Assembly: GCA_017461625.1 (NCBI GenBank)
Contig: JAFTXJ010000012.1
Coordinates: 1 to 33,744, forward strand
Direction of reading: 5' to 3'
From: Clostridia bacterium
GTDB taxonomy: Bacteria; Bacillota; Clostridia; Oscillospirales; Acutalibacteraceae
DNA: 33,744 nucleotides
Shown: positions 24,603 through 31,836 of the stretch, one piece after another
Layout: every line of letters begins with the position of its first letter
Numbering within the stretch: position 1 is the first letter of the stretch
Notes under the pieces: model-generated
The model's input: the letters and a program-made list of their open reading frames with translations, nothing else
The model's database searches: none
What the model was told of the DNA's origin: nothing
Program-made: the position numbers and the translations under genes

Positions 24603-26204
24603 TTATTCTTTTACGGAATAACATTCAAAAAGCTCTTCACTTGCCTTTTCAGCTTTCTTTGCTCCTGTTACAGCTGAAACAATCGGAACCTCAATAAGAC
24701 CGAGAATCATTGTGATTGCACCCCAGTTAACAGGTGAAGCAAGGTTAAAGCCGTAGCCGCCGATTGAGAAAGCTGCCGCCTTTGCAGTAAGCTCGGGGAA
24801 AAGACCCAGGTTAAACAAAACCATACTTGCAACGGTTACGCCAACACCTGTGATAAGGCTCACCCATACTGCGGCTTTGGTGATTTTCTTTGAGAAAAGA
24901 CCGTAAAGGAACGGAGCAAGGAACGAGCCTGCAAGAGTACCCCAGGAAATACCCATAAGGGCAGAAATGTTGATACCCATATCGTTAAGAGCCTGCTTGT
25001 TAGCGGCAATAAGAACAGAGATGAGAAGGAAAACAAGAATAAAAATTCTCATAACAAGAACCTGTTTTTTCTCGCTCATACCTTTTTTAACAAAAGGCTT
25101 GATAAGGTCGATTGTCATAGTTGAGCTTGAAGAAAGAACAAGACCTGCCAATGTGCTCATTGAAGCAGAAAGAACTAGAACAACTACAAGACCAAAAAGA
25201 AAATCGGGAACAGAAGAATTAAGAATAGCGGGAACCATTGTGTCAAAATCAGGCTTGCCGTTGGCAAGAATCTGAATAAGAGATTTGCCTGACTCTGCGG
25301 CATCTGTTGTGCAGAAAAGTCTGCCTAAGCCACCGAGGAAGTATGAGCCGCCTGCAACAACAACTGCGAAGAAGGTTGAAATAATTGCACCTCTTTTAAC
25401 TGAGGGCTTATCTTTAATTGCATAAAACTTCTGCACCATCTGAGGAAGGCCCCAAGTGCCAAGTGAAGTAAGAATAATAACACCGATAAGGTTAAGCGGG
25501 TCAGGACCGAGAATTGAATTAAATGTGCCGTGAGGTGAGTTTGCATTAACAAGGCCAAGACCTTCATAAACGCCTGTAAGTCCGTCTTTAGCCTGAACGG
25601 CGCAAATAACAACAGCGGCAATGCCTATGAGCATTACAATACCCTGAACAAAGTCATTAACTGCAGTTGCCTTGTAACCGCCGAGGATAACATAAATAGC
25701 GGTAAAAACAGCCATAATAATAATCCATACATTATAAGGAACTGACGGGAATGCTGAGTTAAATAAGGTTGAAAGTCCGTTATAAACAGATGCTGTGTAA
25801 GGAATAAGGAAAAGGAAAACAATCATTGCCGCCGCAATTTTAAGGGACTTTGAGTTGTATCTCTTTTCAAAGAATTCAGGCATTGTGGAAACATTCATTG
25901 CCTTTGTCATAATTCTTGTTCTGTTGCCAAGAATTATCCACGGAAGAAGTGAGCCGATAACAGCATTGCCGATACCGATCCAAGTAGCTGAAAGACCGTA
26001 GCTCCAGCCAAACTGACCTGCATAGCCGATGAATACAACGGCGCTGAAATATGATGTTCCGTAAGCAAAAGCTGTCATCCAGGGGCCTACAGAACGGCCG
26101 CCGAGAACAAATCCGTTTACATCAGTTGAGTTTTTGCGTGTTACAACGCCGATGATTATCATAAGCGCCGCAAACACAACAAGCATAATTACTTTTGATA
26201 CCAA
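24603..26204 (-). CDS. Sodium:solute symporter (SSS family)
   Basis: Integral membrane sodium-coupled uptake protein with about 13 membrane segments. Typical SSS landmarks are FVLGGRSVGPWMTAFAYGTSYFSAV near the N-terminus, GGYKATAVNDFVQG in the middle and the conserved LSASMSTLAGLVLSSSSTMTID, which carries Na2-site serines. I place the start at a TTG at 26204, preceded at six bases by GAGAGGAGA; the longer frame from 26249 includes that site and has no signal of its own. The family transports proline, pantothenate, acetate, phenylacetate and others. Position upstream of two arylacetate-CoA ligases makes an aryl- or short-chain acid a plausible substrate, but this is inference from context. 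Confidence 0.9.
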   Translation of the reverse strand: MVSKVIMLVVFAALMIIIGVVTRKNSTDVNGFVLGGRSVGPWMTAFAYGTSYFSAVVFIGYAGQFGWSYGLSATWIGIGNAVIGSLLPWIILGNRTRIMTKAMNVSTMPEFFEKRYNSKSLKIAAAMIVFLFLIPYTASVYNGLSTLFNSAFPSVPYNVWIIIMAVFTAIYVILGGYKATAVNDFVQGIVMLIGIAAVVICAVQAKDGLTGVYEGLGLVNANSPHGTFNSILGPDPLNLIGVIILTSLGTWGLPQMVQKFYAIKDKPSVKRGAIISTFFAVVVAGGSYFLGGLGRLFCTTDAAESGKSLIQILANGKPDFDTMVPAILNSSVPDFLFGLVVVLVLSASMSTLAGLVLSSSSTMTIDLIKPFVKKGMSEKKQVLVMRIFILVFLLISVLIAANKQALNDMGINISALMGISWGTLAGSFLAPFLYGLFSKKITKAAVWVSLITGVGVTVASMVLFNLGLFPELTAKAAAFSIGGYGFNLASPVNWGAITMILGLIEVPIVSAVTGAKKAEKASEELFECYSVKE

Positions 26205-26264
26205 GTTAATTCTCCTCTCGACTTTTTGGTATTTATATTTAATCTGCAAGACAGAATAAACATC

Positions 26265-26293
26265 TTGATTTTTTAACTAAGTGGGGTTAAACT
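26265..26293 (+). promoter_or_regulatory. Possible promoter of the amidohydrolase gene
   Basis: TTGATT (26265-26270), 17-base spacer, TAAACT (26288-26293). Each box is a 4/6 match. It lies in the 112-base gap between divergent genes, where I see no convincing leftward promoter. Confidence 0.4.
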
Positions 26294-26316
26294 ATTTCAG
26301 GAAAAGAGGTTTTTAT

Positions 26317-27141
26317 ATGTTCATTGATTTTCACACTCATATTTTCCCTGATAAAATTGCCAATGCCGCTATCAGTGAGCTTTCACAGCGTTGCGGCAGT
26401 GAGCCTTTTGCCGACGGCACTCTGAACGGACTTCTCGCTTCGATGAAAAACGGAGGGGTTGATATTTCAGTTGTTCTCCCCGTTGTTACAAACCCGAAGC
26501 AATTTGATTCTATCAACCGATTTGCTAAAAGCTTAAATGAAGTTGAGGAAATCGTTTCATTCGGAGGAATCCACCCTGATTGTGAAAGCATTGAAGCGAA
26601 GCTTGATTTCATTAAAGAAATCGGACTGAAGGGAATAAAAATCCACCCCGATTATCAGAAAACCTTTATTGATGACCCGAAATATGTTAAAATAATTTCT
26701 CACTGCATTGAAATTGGTCTTTATGTAATAACCCATTCAGGGCTTGATGTGGGCTACCCCGACCCAATCCACTGCACACCACAAAGGATTCTCAATCTTC
26801 TTTCACAGCTCCCTGAGCACGAAGAACCGAGGCTGATTCTTGCCCACACAGGGGCATTTGATATGTGGGATGAGGTTGAAGAAAAGCTTGTGGGCAAGAA
26901 TGTTTATTTTGACCTTGCCTACTGCCTTGATAAAATAAGCGAAGAACAGCTTATGAGAATTATCAATAACCACGGCAGTGACAAAATTCTTTTCGCCACC
27001 GATTCACCCTGGTCAGGTCAGAAGGAATTTGTTGAAATTTTTAATTCCTTGCCATTAAATCAGCAGGATAAAGAAAATATTTCTTACAAAAACGCGACTA
27101 AAATTTTATCACTTAAAAACTTAAAAGCTTTAAAGCGTTAA
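26317..27141 (+). CDS. Metal-dependent amidohydrolase (amidohydrolase_2 type)
   Basis: TIM-barrel hydrolase of the amidohydrolase_2 (ACMSD-like) group. The metal motif FHTHIFPD lies at the N-terminus. Later come GIKIHPDYQ, YVITHSGLDVG, LILAHTGAF and the final Asp in LFATDSPWSG, the usual set of one or two metal ligands and catalytic Asp. Members are decarboxylases or hydrolases with broad substrates, so the reaction is unknown. The ATG at 26317 is chosen over a GTG at 26281 because AGAGG lies seven bases before it and the HxH motif then sits at its usual place. 274 residues. It is followed by the pseudouridine synthase on the same strand. Confidence 0.87.
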   Translation: MFIDFHTHIFPDKIANAAISELSQRCGSEPFADGTLNGLLASMKNGGVDISVVLPVVTNPKQFDSINRFAKSLNEVEEIVSFGGIHPDCESIEAKLDFIKEIGLKGIKIHPDYQKTFIDDPKYVKIISHCIEIGLYVITHSGLDVGYPDPIHCTPQRILNLLSQLPEHEEPRLILAHTGAFDMWDEVEEKLVGKNVYFDLAYCLDKISEEQLMRIINNHGSDKILFATDSPWSGQKEFVEIFNSLPLNQQDKENISYKNATKILSLKNLKALKR

Positions 27142-27212
27142 AGTGATGAAGGTATTATATATCAATATTACGCATTTTTCAAGTGTTTTTTCAAAAAAAT
27201 AGGAGTGAATTT

Positions 27213-28181
27213 GTGAAAAGTTTTGTAATAGGTAAAAATGACGCAAATCAGCGCCTTGACAAGTTTATTTCAAAGAGTGTACCAAACCTGCCAAAGACGC
27301 TGATGTATAAATATATCAGAACAAAAAGAATCAAGGTCAATCGTAAAAAGAGCGACATTGCCGCAAGGCTCGTTGAGGGCGATGTTGTTGAAATGTATAT
27401 TAACGACGAATTTTTTGTTAAAAGTGAAACAAAGTATGATTTTTCGGGAGCATCGAGCAAAATTGATATAATTTATGAAGACGAAAACCTGCTTTTGCTT
27501 GACAAAAAGGTAGGGCTTCTTTGCCACCCTGACGATAAAGAATACATAGACAACCTGATTGCAAGGGTAAAAAAATATCTTTATGAAAAGGGCGAATATG
27601 ACCCTGACAAAGAAAATTCATTTACCCCTGCCCTTGTGAACAGAATTGACCGCAACACCGGCGGAATTGTTATTGCCGCTAAAAATGCCGAAAGCCTTAA
27701 GATTCTTAACGCACAGATGAAAGAGCGAAATCTGAAAAAGACATATCTTTGTGTTGTTCACGGAGTTATGGAAAGAAAAAGCGGTCTTCTTGAAGGCTGG
27801 CTTGTAAAGGATGAGCAAAAAAATAAGGTCAGAGTTTACACCCGACCGAGAGATGATGCAAAAGAAATCCGCACAAAATATAAGGTTATTGAAAATGATA
27901 CCAAAAACAACCTGAGCCTTGTTGAGGTTGACCTGCTCACAGGCAGAACTCATCAGATAAGAGCGCATTTTGCCTCAATCGGCCATCCCCTTCTTGGTGA
28001 CGGAAAATACGGCACCAACGACCTTAACAAAAAATTAGGCTATAAAAAGCAGTTTTTGTATTCATACAAATTAGCATTTGAGCTTGATGAAAATGCAGGG
28101 CCGCTTGGTTATATGAACGGCAGAGTTTTCACCGTGGACAATGTTTGGTTTGTAAAAGAATTCAAAGAAAGAAAGCTATAA
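27213..28181 (+). CDS. RluA-family rRNA pseudouridine synthase
   Basis: Isomerises uridine to pseudouridine in RNA, most likely 23S rRNA. Residues about 10-70 form an S4 RNA-binding domain (QRLDKFISKSVPNLPKTLMYKYI). The catalytic domain carries RIDRNTGGIVIAAK, whose Asp is the nucleophile (the usual motif is RLDxxTSG, here with Gly for Ser), KTYLCVVHG, and LLTGRTHQIRAHFASIGHPLLGD. It starts at a GTG at 27213, seven bases after AGGAG (27201-27205); the longer frame from 27183 includes that site. 322 residues, resembling RluC/RluD-type proteins; the exact target uridine cannot be assigned. Confidence 0.9.
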   Translation: MKSFVIGKNDANQRLDKFISKSVPNLPKTLMYKYIRTKRIKVNRKKSDIAARLVEGDVVEMYINDEFFVKSETKYDFSGASSKIDIIYEDENLLLLDKKVGLLCHPDDKEYIDNLIARVKKYLYEKGEYDPDKENSFTPALVNRIDRNTGGIVIAAKNAESLKILNAQMKERNLKKTYLCVVHGVMERKSGLLEGWLVKDEQKNKVRVYTRPRDDAKEIRTKYKVIENDTKNNLSLVEVDLLTGRTHQIRAHFASIGHPLLGDGKYGTNDLNKKLGYKKQFLYSYKLAFELDENAGPLGYMNGRVFTVDNVWFVKEFKERKL

Positions 28182-28183
28182 TA

Positions 28184-28210
28184 AAAGCTCGGAGCAATCC
28201 GAGCTTTTTG
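28184..28210. terminator. Bidirectional intrinsic terminator
   Basis: Stem AGCTCGG / CCGAGCT, loop AGCAAT, with TTTTTG on the plus side and TTTTATTAT on the minus side, between convergent genes. Confidence 0.88.
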
Positions 28211-28212
28211 AT

Positions 28213-28743
28213 TTATGAGCAGTAAAAATATATTACGGGTTCATCCGGTGATACCAGGCACACAATCAATTCTTCATACACAAGCTTTTCCGAATAAAGA
28301 TATGTTTTATTTTTCCAGCAGTCTTCGAATTTTTCATCGCCAAATTCTGTTATTCCTTCGGCAAAATCCTTGGTGTAATAATCCATCACCACAGGCGGAA
28401 ATCCCGTCAATTCCTGCCAATCATCATATTTATTGAGTATTGTCTGATAGTTTTCTTCCGTAAGAGTAAACATACCCGTAAGAGGATATACACCGTCTTC
28501 CTGCCAAAAGCCTTCTCTTTGCAGAGAATAAGAGCAATCAATAGCTTCTATGGGAACCGACAACAACGGACCATTTAACTTCAGGTCTTCAATATCCGTG
28601 GTATGATAGATTTTTCCTTCTTCAAGGAAAGGACCGTCAACAATCTCAATAAAAGGAGAAAATAACCAAAGAACCCCCACAATCCAAGCAAAAATCACGG
28701 CGAAAAATATCAGAATACCGTTACGGAATTTTTTTGATTTCAT
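28213..28743 (-). CDS. Hypothetical protein with one N-terminal membrane segment
   Basis: Not recognised. It has a basic N-terminus (MKSKKFRNG), a hydrophobic helix at about residues 9-29, then a ~145-residue external domain rich in acidic and aromatic residues with cysteines near 69, 141, 162 and 175 that could form disulfides. GGGGTGA precedes the ATG. It is the last of five minus-strand genes encoding small exported proteins, separated from the preceding one by a copy of the ~98-bp repeat. There is no signal of enzymatic function. Confidence 0.65.
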   Translation of the reverse strand: MKSKKFRNGILIFFAVIFAWIVGVLWLFSPFIEIVDGPFLEEGKIYHTTDIEDLKLNGPLLSVPIEAIDCSYSLQREGFWQEDGVYPLTGMFTLTEENYQTILNKYDDWQELTGFPPVVMDYYTKDFAEGITEFGDEKFEDCWKNKTYLYSEKLVYEELIVCLVSPDEPVIYFYCS

Positions 28744-28775
28744 ATCATCACCCCTGTTAACAACTGTCTAATATA

Positions 28776-28874
28776 AGATAAGAAATTTTAAAATTCGTTA
28801 CAAGTTTTTGAAATGTTTTTTCGTAAGGGTCGACGACTTCGGCGACTCATCAGGCGGTCAATTCGTGAATTGAC
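28776..28874. repeat. Palindromic intergenic repeat, copy 1
   Basis: About 99 bases nearly identical to 29647-29744 (about four differences, one being T-tract length). It contains the palindrome GGTCAATTCGTGAATTGAC and a second stem around GTCGACGACTTCGGCGAC, and ends in an AT-rich TAACGAATTTTAAAATTTC arm (read on the minus strand). This copy lacks the right terminal CCTAC present in copy 2. It lies between two hypothetical genes. Confidence 0.85.
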
Positions 28875-28883
28875 AACATCAGC

Positions 28884-29618
28884 CTATGCAAAACTCGGAT
28901 GCTTGATGTTATATTCTTTTCCGTTTATGCTCAAGGTATCATAAGACACCCATTCTAAAACCATATCTTCACAGTCAAGATACTCACCCAAATATACAAG
29001 CTCGGGCTTTTTGAAGACTTTAACAAACTTCAAATCCAACTCTTTTTCGCAATCATAGGCATAAACCACAGTGTCTCCGCCAAGCGCTCCTTGGTTAACC
29101 TGCACAACCTCAGCACGGTATTTACCTGTTGGCGAAAGGCAGGTATCTGTCACTTCAGTTATGCCAATAGACCCAAAAATCAAACAAAGTTCTGAAATAA
29201 CCACTAATGATATGCACATTATTGATAACAAAATACCGGCAATAGTCTTTCTGCTTACTTCAGTAACAACTACAACAATAACACAAATAAGACTTATTAA
29301 CATTGCAACACCTATCAATGTTCCTGAAAGCAACTCGACCCATTTTTGAAACAACAGCAAAAACCAACCAATTATTATGAATATAACAGACAAAGCGGTC
29401 AAAACAGGGTTTACTTTTTCTTTTGTTTTAGATTTGATTCGGCAAATTACAACCGTAAAAACAAGCGAAACAATTATATAGGTGCACAGTAATGCAATTA
29501 AGGCAAACTCATTAAAAACAGCTTCATACTCAAACACATTCAACAACACAAGACCAACAGGTAAAACAGCATAAAACAAGGTTAACATAAACATTAAGAT
29601 ATTTGTCTTCTTTTTCAT
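28884..29618 (-). CDS. Hypothetical membrane protein with C-terminal extracytoplasmic domain
   Basis: Five or so hydrophobic segments (about residues 8-28, 40-60, 77-97, 100-122 and 128-150 counted from my start) followed by a ~95-residue soluble domain containing CLSPTGKYRAEVVQVNQGALGGDT and ELVYLGEYLDCEDMVLEWVSYDTLSINGKEY. That C-terminal piece resembles the DUF5412-type domain by eye, an uncertain match. The start is at the ATG at 29618 with AGGAGG ten bases upstream. The 45 codons ahead of it in the longest frame are translated from the palindromic repeat and are not believable as protein. Function unknown. Confidence 0.65.
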   Translation of the reverse strand: MKKKTNILMFMLTLFYAVLPVGLVLLNVFEYEAVFNEFALIALLCTYIIVSLVFTVVICRIKSKTKEKVNPVLTALSVIFIIIGWFLLLFQKWVELLSGTLIGVAMLISLICVIVVVVTEVSRKTIAGILLSIMCISLVVISELCLIFGSIGITEVTDTCLSPTGKYRAEVVQVNQGALGGDTVVYAYDCEKELDLKFVKVFKKPELVYLGEYLDCEDMVLEWVSYDTLSINGKEYNIKHPSFA

Positions 29619-29646
29619 TCTTGCTTCGCCTCCTATTTCAATTATT

Positions 29647-29744
29647 AGATAAGAAATTTTAAAATTCGTTACAAGTTTTTGAAATATTTTTCGTAAAGGT
29701 CGACGACTTCGGCGACCCATCAGGCGGTCAATTCGTGAATTGAC
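29647..29744. repeat. Palindromic intergenic repeat, copy 2
   Basis: Partner of 28776-28874. Here the perfect palindrome GGTCAATTCGTGAATTGACC is complete and the unit is bounded by GTAAAGGTC at 29693-29701 and GACCCTAC at 29742-29749, an imperfect inverted terminal repeat. This supports a small mobile or MITE-like element rather than gene-specific regulation. Confidence 0.85.
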
Positions 29745-29800
29745 CCTACACAAGCAATGGTAGATTTAATTGCAACCGTTGGCACCCTTGTGTAAAATCA

Positions 29801-30157
29801 TTATAAACCTGTTTCAAAAAACTGCAGGATATACGGCCACACAACTCCTGATGCACTTCCTGTCTGCGACCATACAACCTCCCAATCTTTCTCTATCCAC
29901 TTACCGTTTTCTTTTTCAAAGATCAGAACATTGCCCGACTTTTTAGAAAAATAATACACTTTTGCATTGGTATCATCGCATTCAAGAACCTTGAAGTATT
30001 CAACATCATTACTTATCATAGAATTGCTTTGATACGCATTTTTAAAATCATCACTGTATTTATCGGTTAAAACTTCACATTTAGCAATAGATATCCCCCA
30101 CGCCAACAAAGCAATAATTACACAAGCCGATAAAACTGCAGCAAGCTTTTTCATCAT
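29801..30157 (-). CDS. Small exported hypothetical protein
   Basis: Not recognised. 118 residues with an N-terminal hydrophobic segment (about 5-26) that may be a signal anchor; no proper lipobox is seen at its end (IAKC). The rest is a small domain with YFKVLECDDTNAKVYYFSKKSG and WIEKDWEVVWS, suggestive of a beta-rich fold. GAGGAG lies five bases before the ATG. It starts 15 bases after the lipoprotein gene upstream, so the two are in one transcript. Confidence 0.6.
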   Translation of the reverse strand: MMKKLAAVLSACVIIALLAWGISIAKCEVLTDKYSDDFKNAYQSNSMISNDVEYFKVLECDDTNAKVYYFSKKSGNVLIFEKENGKWIEKDWEVVWSQTGSASGVVWPYILQFFETGL

Positions 30158-30172
30158 TCAATCTCCTCTAAA

Positions 30173-30589
30173 TCAATACCCGTGGTCAACGTGTTCCCAT
30201 TGTCCGTTAGCATTTCTTACTAAAATCCAGTTCCAGTTTTTGTAGGTGTAGTTTGAATTCAACGAGCCGTCACCGCCTGAAGAATCCACATCAAAAGATG
30301 AAAGCAAAACAATTACATCCTCTGCATTATTCCTGTCTGCAAATTCCTGAAAGCCGACATTCTTTTCATCACCGATATATGTTATCTCAGTAAGAGTGCA
30401 TCCCTCAAACTCTTTTTCAAAATAGTCTATCGCCACATCAACAGCATCTGCTATTTCTTCATCTGTATATATTTCAGAATCACTTGGTATAATTTTCACA
30501 TTTTTAGCATCACCGGCACCAACTCCGCCGCAAGCAGACAAAGCAAAGATGCTCACAACCACAAAAAATAACACAACTAGTTTTTTCAT
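30173..30589 (-). CDS. Small lipoprotein of unknown function
   Basis: 138 residues with a lipoprotein signal: lipobox LSAC at about 17-20, so Cys20 would be acylated and the protein held on the outer face of the membrane. The mature part contains IYTDEEIADAVDVAIDYF, an EGCTLTEITYIGDE segment, VIVLLSSFDVDSSGGDGSL and a C-terminal WNWILVRNANGQWEHVDHGY. I have an impression that this fold recurs as small lipoproteins in other gut Clostridia, but no function is known to me. Its ATG overlaps the stop of the upstream gene (TAATG), so translation is coupled. Confidence 0.68.
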   Translation of the reverse strand: MKKLVVLFFVVVSIFALSACGGVGAGDAKNVKIIPSDSEIYTDEEIADAVDVAIDYFEKEFEGCTLTEITYIGDEKNVGFQEFADRNNAEDVIVLLSSFDVDSSGGDGSLNSNYTYKNWNWILVRNANGQWEHVDHGY

Positions 30590-31665
30590 TATTCAACCTC
30601 CGTCAGTTTGTCAAAATCATAAATATGTACCCATACTTGCTCAATTAGTGTACCGTCATCATTAGCATATTTACCCTCATTTTCTGTTACGGTAACAAGC
30701 CTGTTGCCATCTGTTCCCAGAGCTTCAACATAATATCGCAAAAGATTTTCGTTTTCAGTTAATTTATTTCTGTAATAAAAGTTGGTGACCTGACTGTATT
30801 TACCCACAATGTAATCATCTGTAATGAACAAATCGTCTGCAATTTGTTCAATTTTTTCTGTTTGCTTGGATTCAATATCCGTAATAACTATATGATTATC
30901 ACAAGCGGAGAAAATTTTATTATCTTTAACAGCCAGTGAATTAACACTTTGGGTATCGGTTTTGATTTCTTCTGTTTCGCTGTCAGTCAAATCATAAACC
31001 GTATATCCACCGTCAGCATACCACACCGCCTTATTGCCATCGGTAGCAAGGCTGTTAATTCTGCTGTCAATATCACAGATTTTTTCCGTTTTTTCACTGA
31101 GGCAATCATATACAAACACAGTTGATTTTTCTGAGTCTGTTTCACACCAAAGCACCTTGCCGTTGCCATAGGCAGGTGAAGTCGAGTTCAAATCGCTCAT
31201 TTCTTTTGCAATAGAAATCTCACGATTTTCAAGATTCATAACATATATTGAATTAAAATGACCTGACATTATATTGCAAACTTCCCACAAAAGCCACTTG
31301 CCGTCAGTCTGCACACCTTGAATAAAGCAATCATCATAATTTGAATTATACGGCAATTCAAAAAGAATTCTTTCATCACAAGTGTTAATGTCGTACGAAA
31401 CCAGCATATCAGTACCGATTGCTTCATATCTGTCATAAACAGAAAGATAAAGCAGGTTTCCGCTTATATCAACGCTTTTAACATTTCTGTAAGGAACTGT
31501 TACCGTTTTTGCAAATACTCCCTTGGGGAACTGTCTGAGAAGCTCCACTTTTTCAGGCAAGGTTTGTTCTTGCTCAGAAGGCTTATTTGAATCGGATAAT
31601 TTTGTTGAGCACCCGGTCAGCAAAGCAAGAATCAAACACAAAACGATTGCCAACGCTTTACGCAT
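30589..31665 (-). CDS. Lipoprotein with beta-propeller-like repeats
   Basis: Lipoprotein with signal MRKALAIVLCLILALLTGC; LTGC is the lipobox with Cys19 the acylation site. The mature part (about residues 45-358) has recurring blades such as LLWEVCNIMSG, VLWCETDSEKSTVFVYDC, AVWYADGGYTVYDL and FSACDNHIVITDI, spaced about 40 residues, which suggests a 6-7 bladed propeller of the WD/TolB type. No catalytic motif is seen, so a binding role is more likely. The start is placed at the ATG at 31665, with AGGAGG eight bases upstream, rather than the earlier in-frame codon at 31707. First gene of the five-gene minus-strand cluster. Confidence 0.75.
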   Translation of the reverse strand: MRKALAIVLCLILALLTGCSTKLSDSNKPSEQEQTLPEKVELLRQFPKGVFAKTVTVPYRNVKSVDISGNLLYLSVYDRYEAIGTDMLVSYDINTCDERILFELPYNSNYDDCFIQGVQTDGKWLLWEVCNIMSGHFNSIYVMNLENREISIAKEMSDLNSTSPAYGNGKVLWCETDSEKSTVFVYDCLSEKTEKICDIDSRINSLATDGNKAVWYADGGYTVYDLTDSETEEIKTDTQSVNSLAVKDNKIFSACDNHIVITDIESKQTEKIEQIADDLFITDDYIVGKYSQVTNFYYRNKLTENENLLRYYVEALGTDGNRLVTVTENEGKYANDDGTLIEQVWVHIYDFDKLTEVE

Positions 31666-31690
31666 AAGAAAACCTCCTATCTTCTTTTTC

Positions 31691-31719
31691 AGTTTAAAAT
31701 ATAACAAATTAAAAGTAAA
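31691..31719 (-). promoter_or_regulatory. Possible promoter of the lipoprotein cluster
   Basis: Minus-strand TTTACT (31714-31719), 17-base spacer, TAAACT (31691-31696). Both boxes are 4/6 matches in an AT-rich region, so this is tentative. Confidence 0.3.
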
Positions 31720-31780
31720 GTGTGATAAAGAAAAAGTTAAGAAAATATAAAGATAGGCTTTTTCACAGCATTTTAAATCA

Positions 31781-31809
31781 TTGACTAACCTTTTTTCTTT
31801 TGATAGAAT
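31781..31809 (+). promoter_or_regulatory. Promoter of the GH27 gene
   Basis: TTGACT (31781-31786), 17-base spacer, TAGAAT (31804-31809), followed 27 bases later by AAAGGAGG and the ATG at 31837. No operator-like repeat is evident. Confidence 0.78.
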
Positions 31810-31836
31810 GAAAACAGCTTGTAAAGGAGGATTTTT

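Noticed and set aside
26205-26249. Extended N-terminus of the SSS transporter from 26249
   Set aside because: The segment contains the strong GAGAGGAGA site for the TTG at 26204 and would put a charged tail before the first membrane helix without a start signal.
28800-28860. Hammerhead-ribozyme-like core (CTGATGA ... CGAAA on the minus strand) in the palindromic repeat
   Set aside because: The GAA that must directly follow stem II is displaced by several bases, no matching stem I/III with a cleavage site is seen, and the second copy has CTGATGG, losing an essential A.
29619-29753. N-terminal extension of the membrane protein to 289 residues
   Set aside because: These 45 codons come from the palindromic repeat and have no ribosome binding site; a clear AGGAGG precedes the ATG at 29618.
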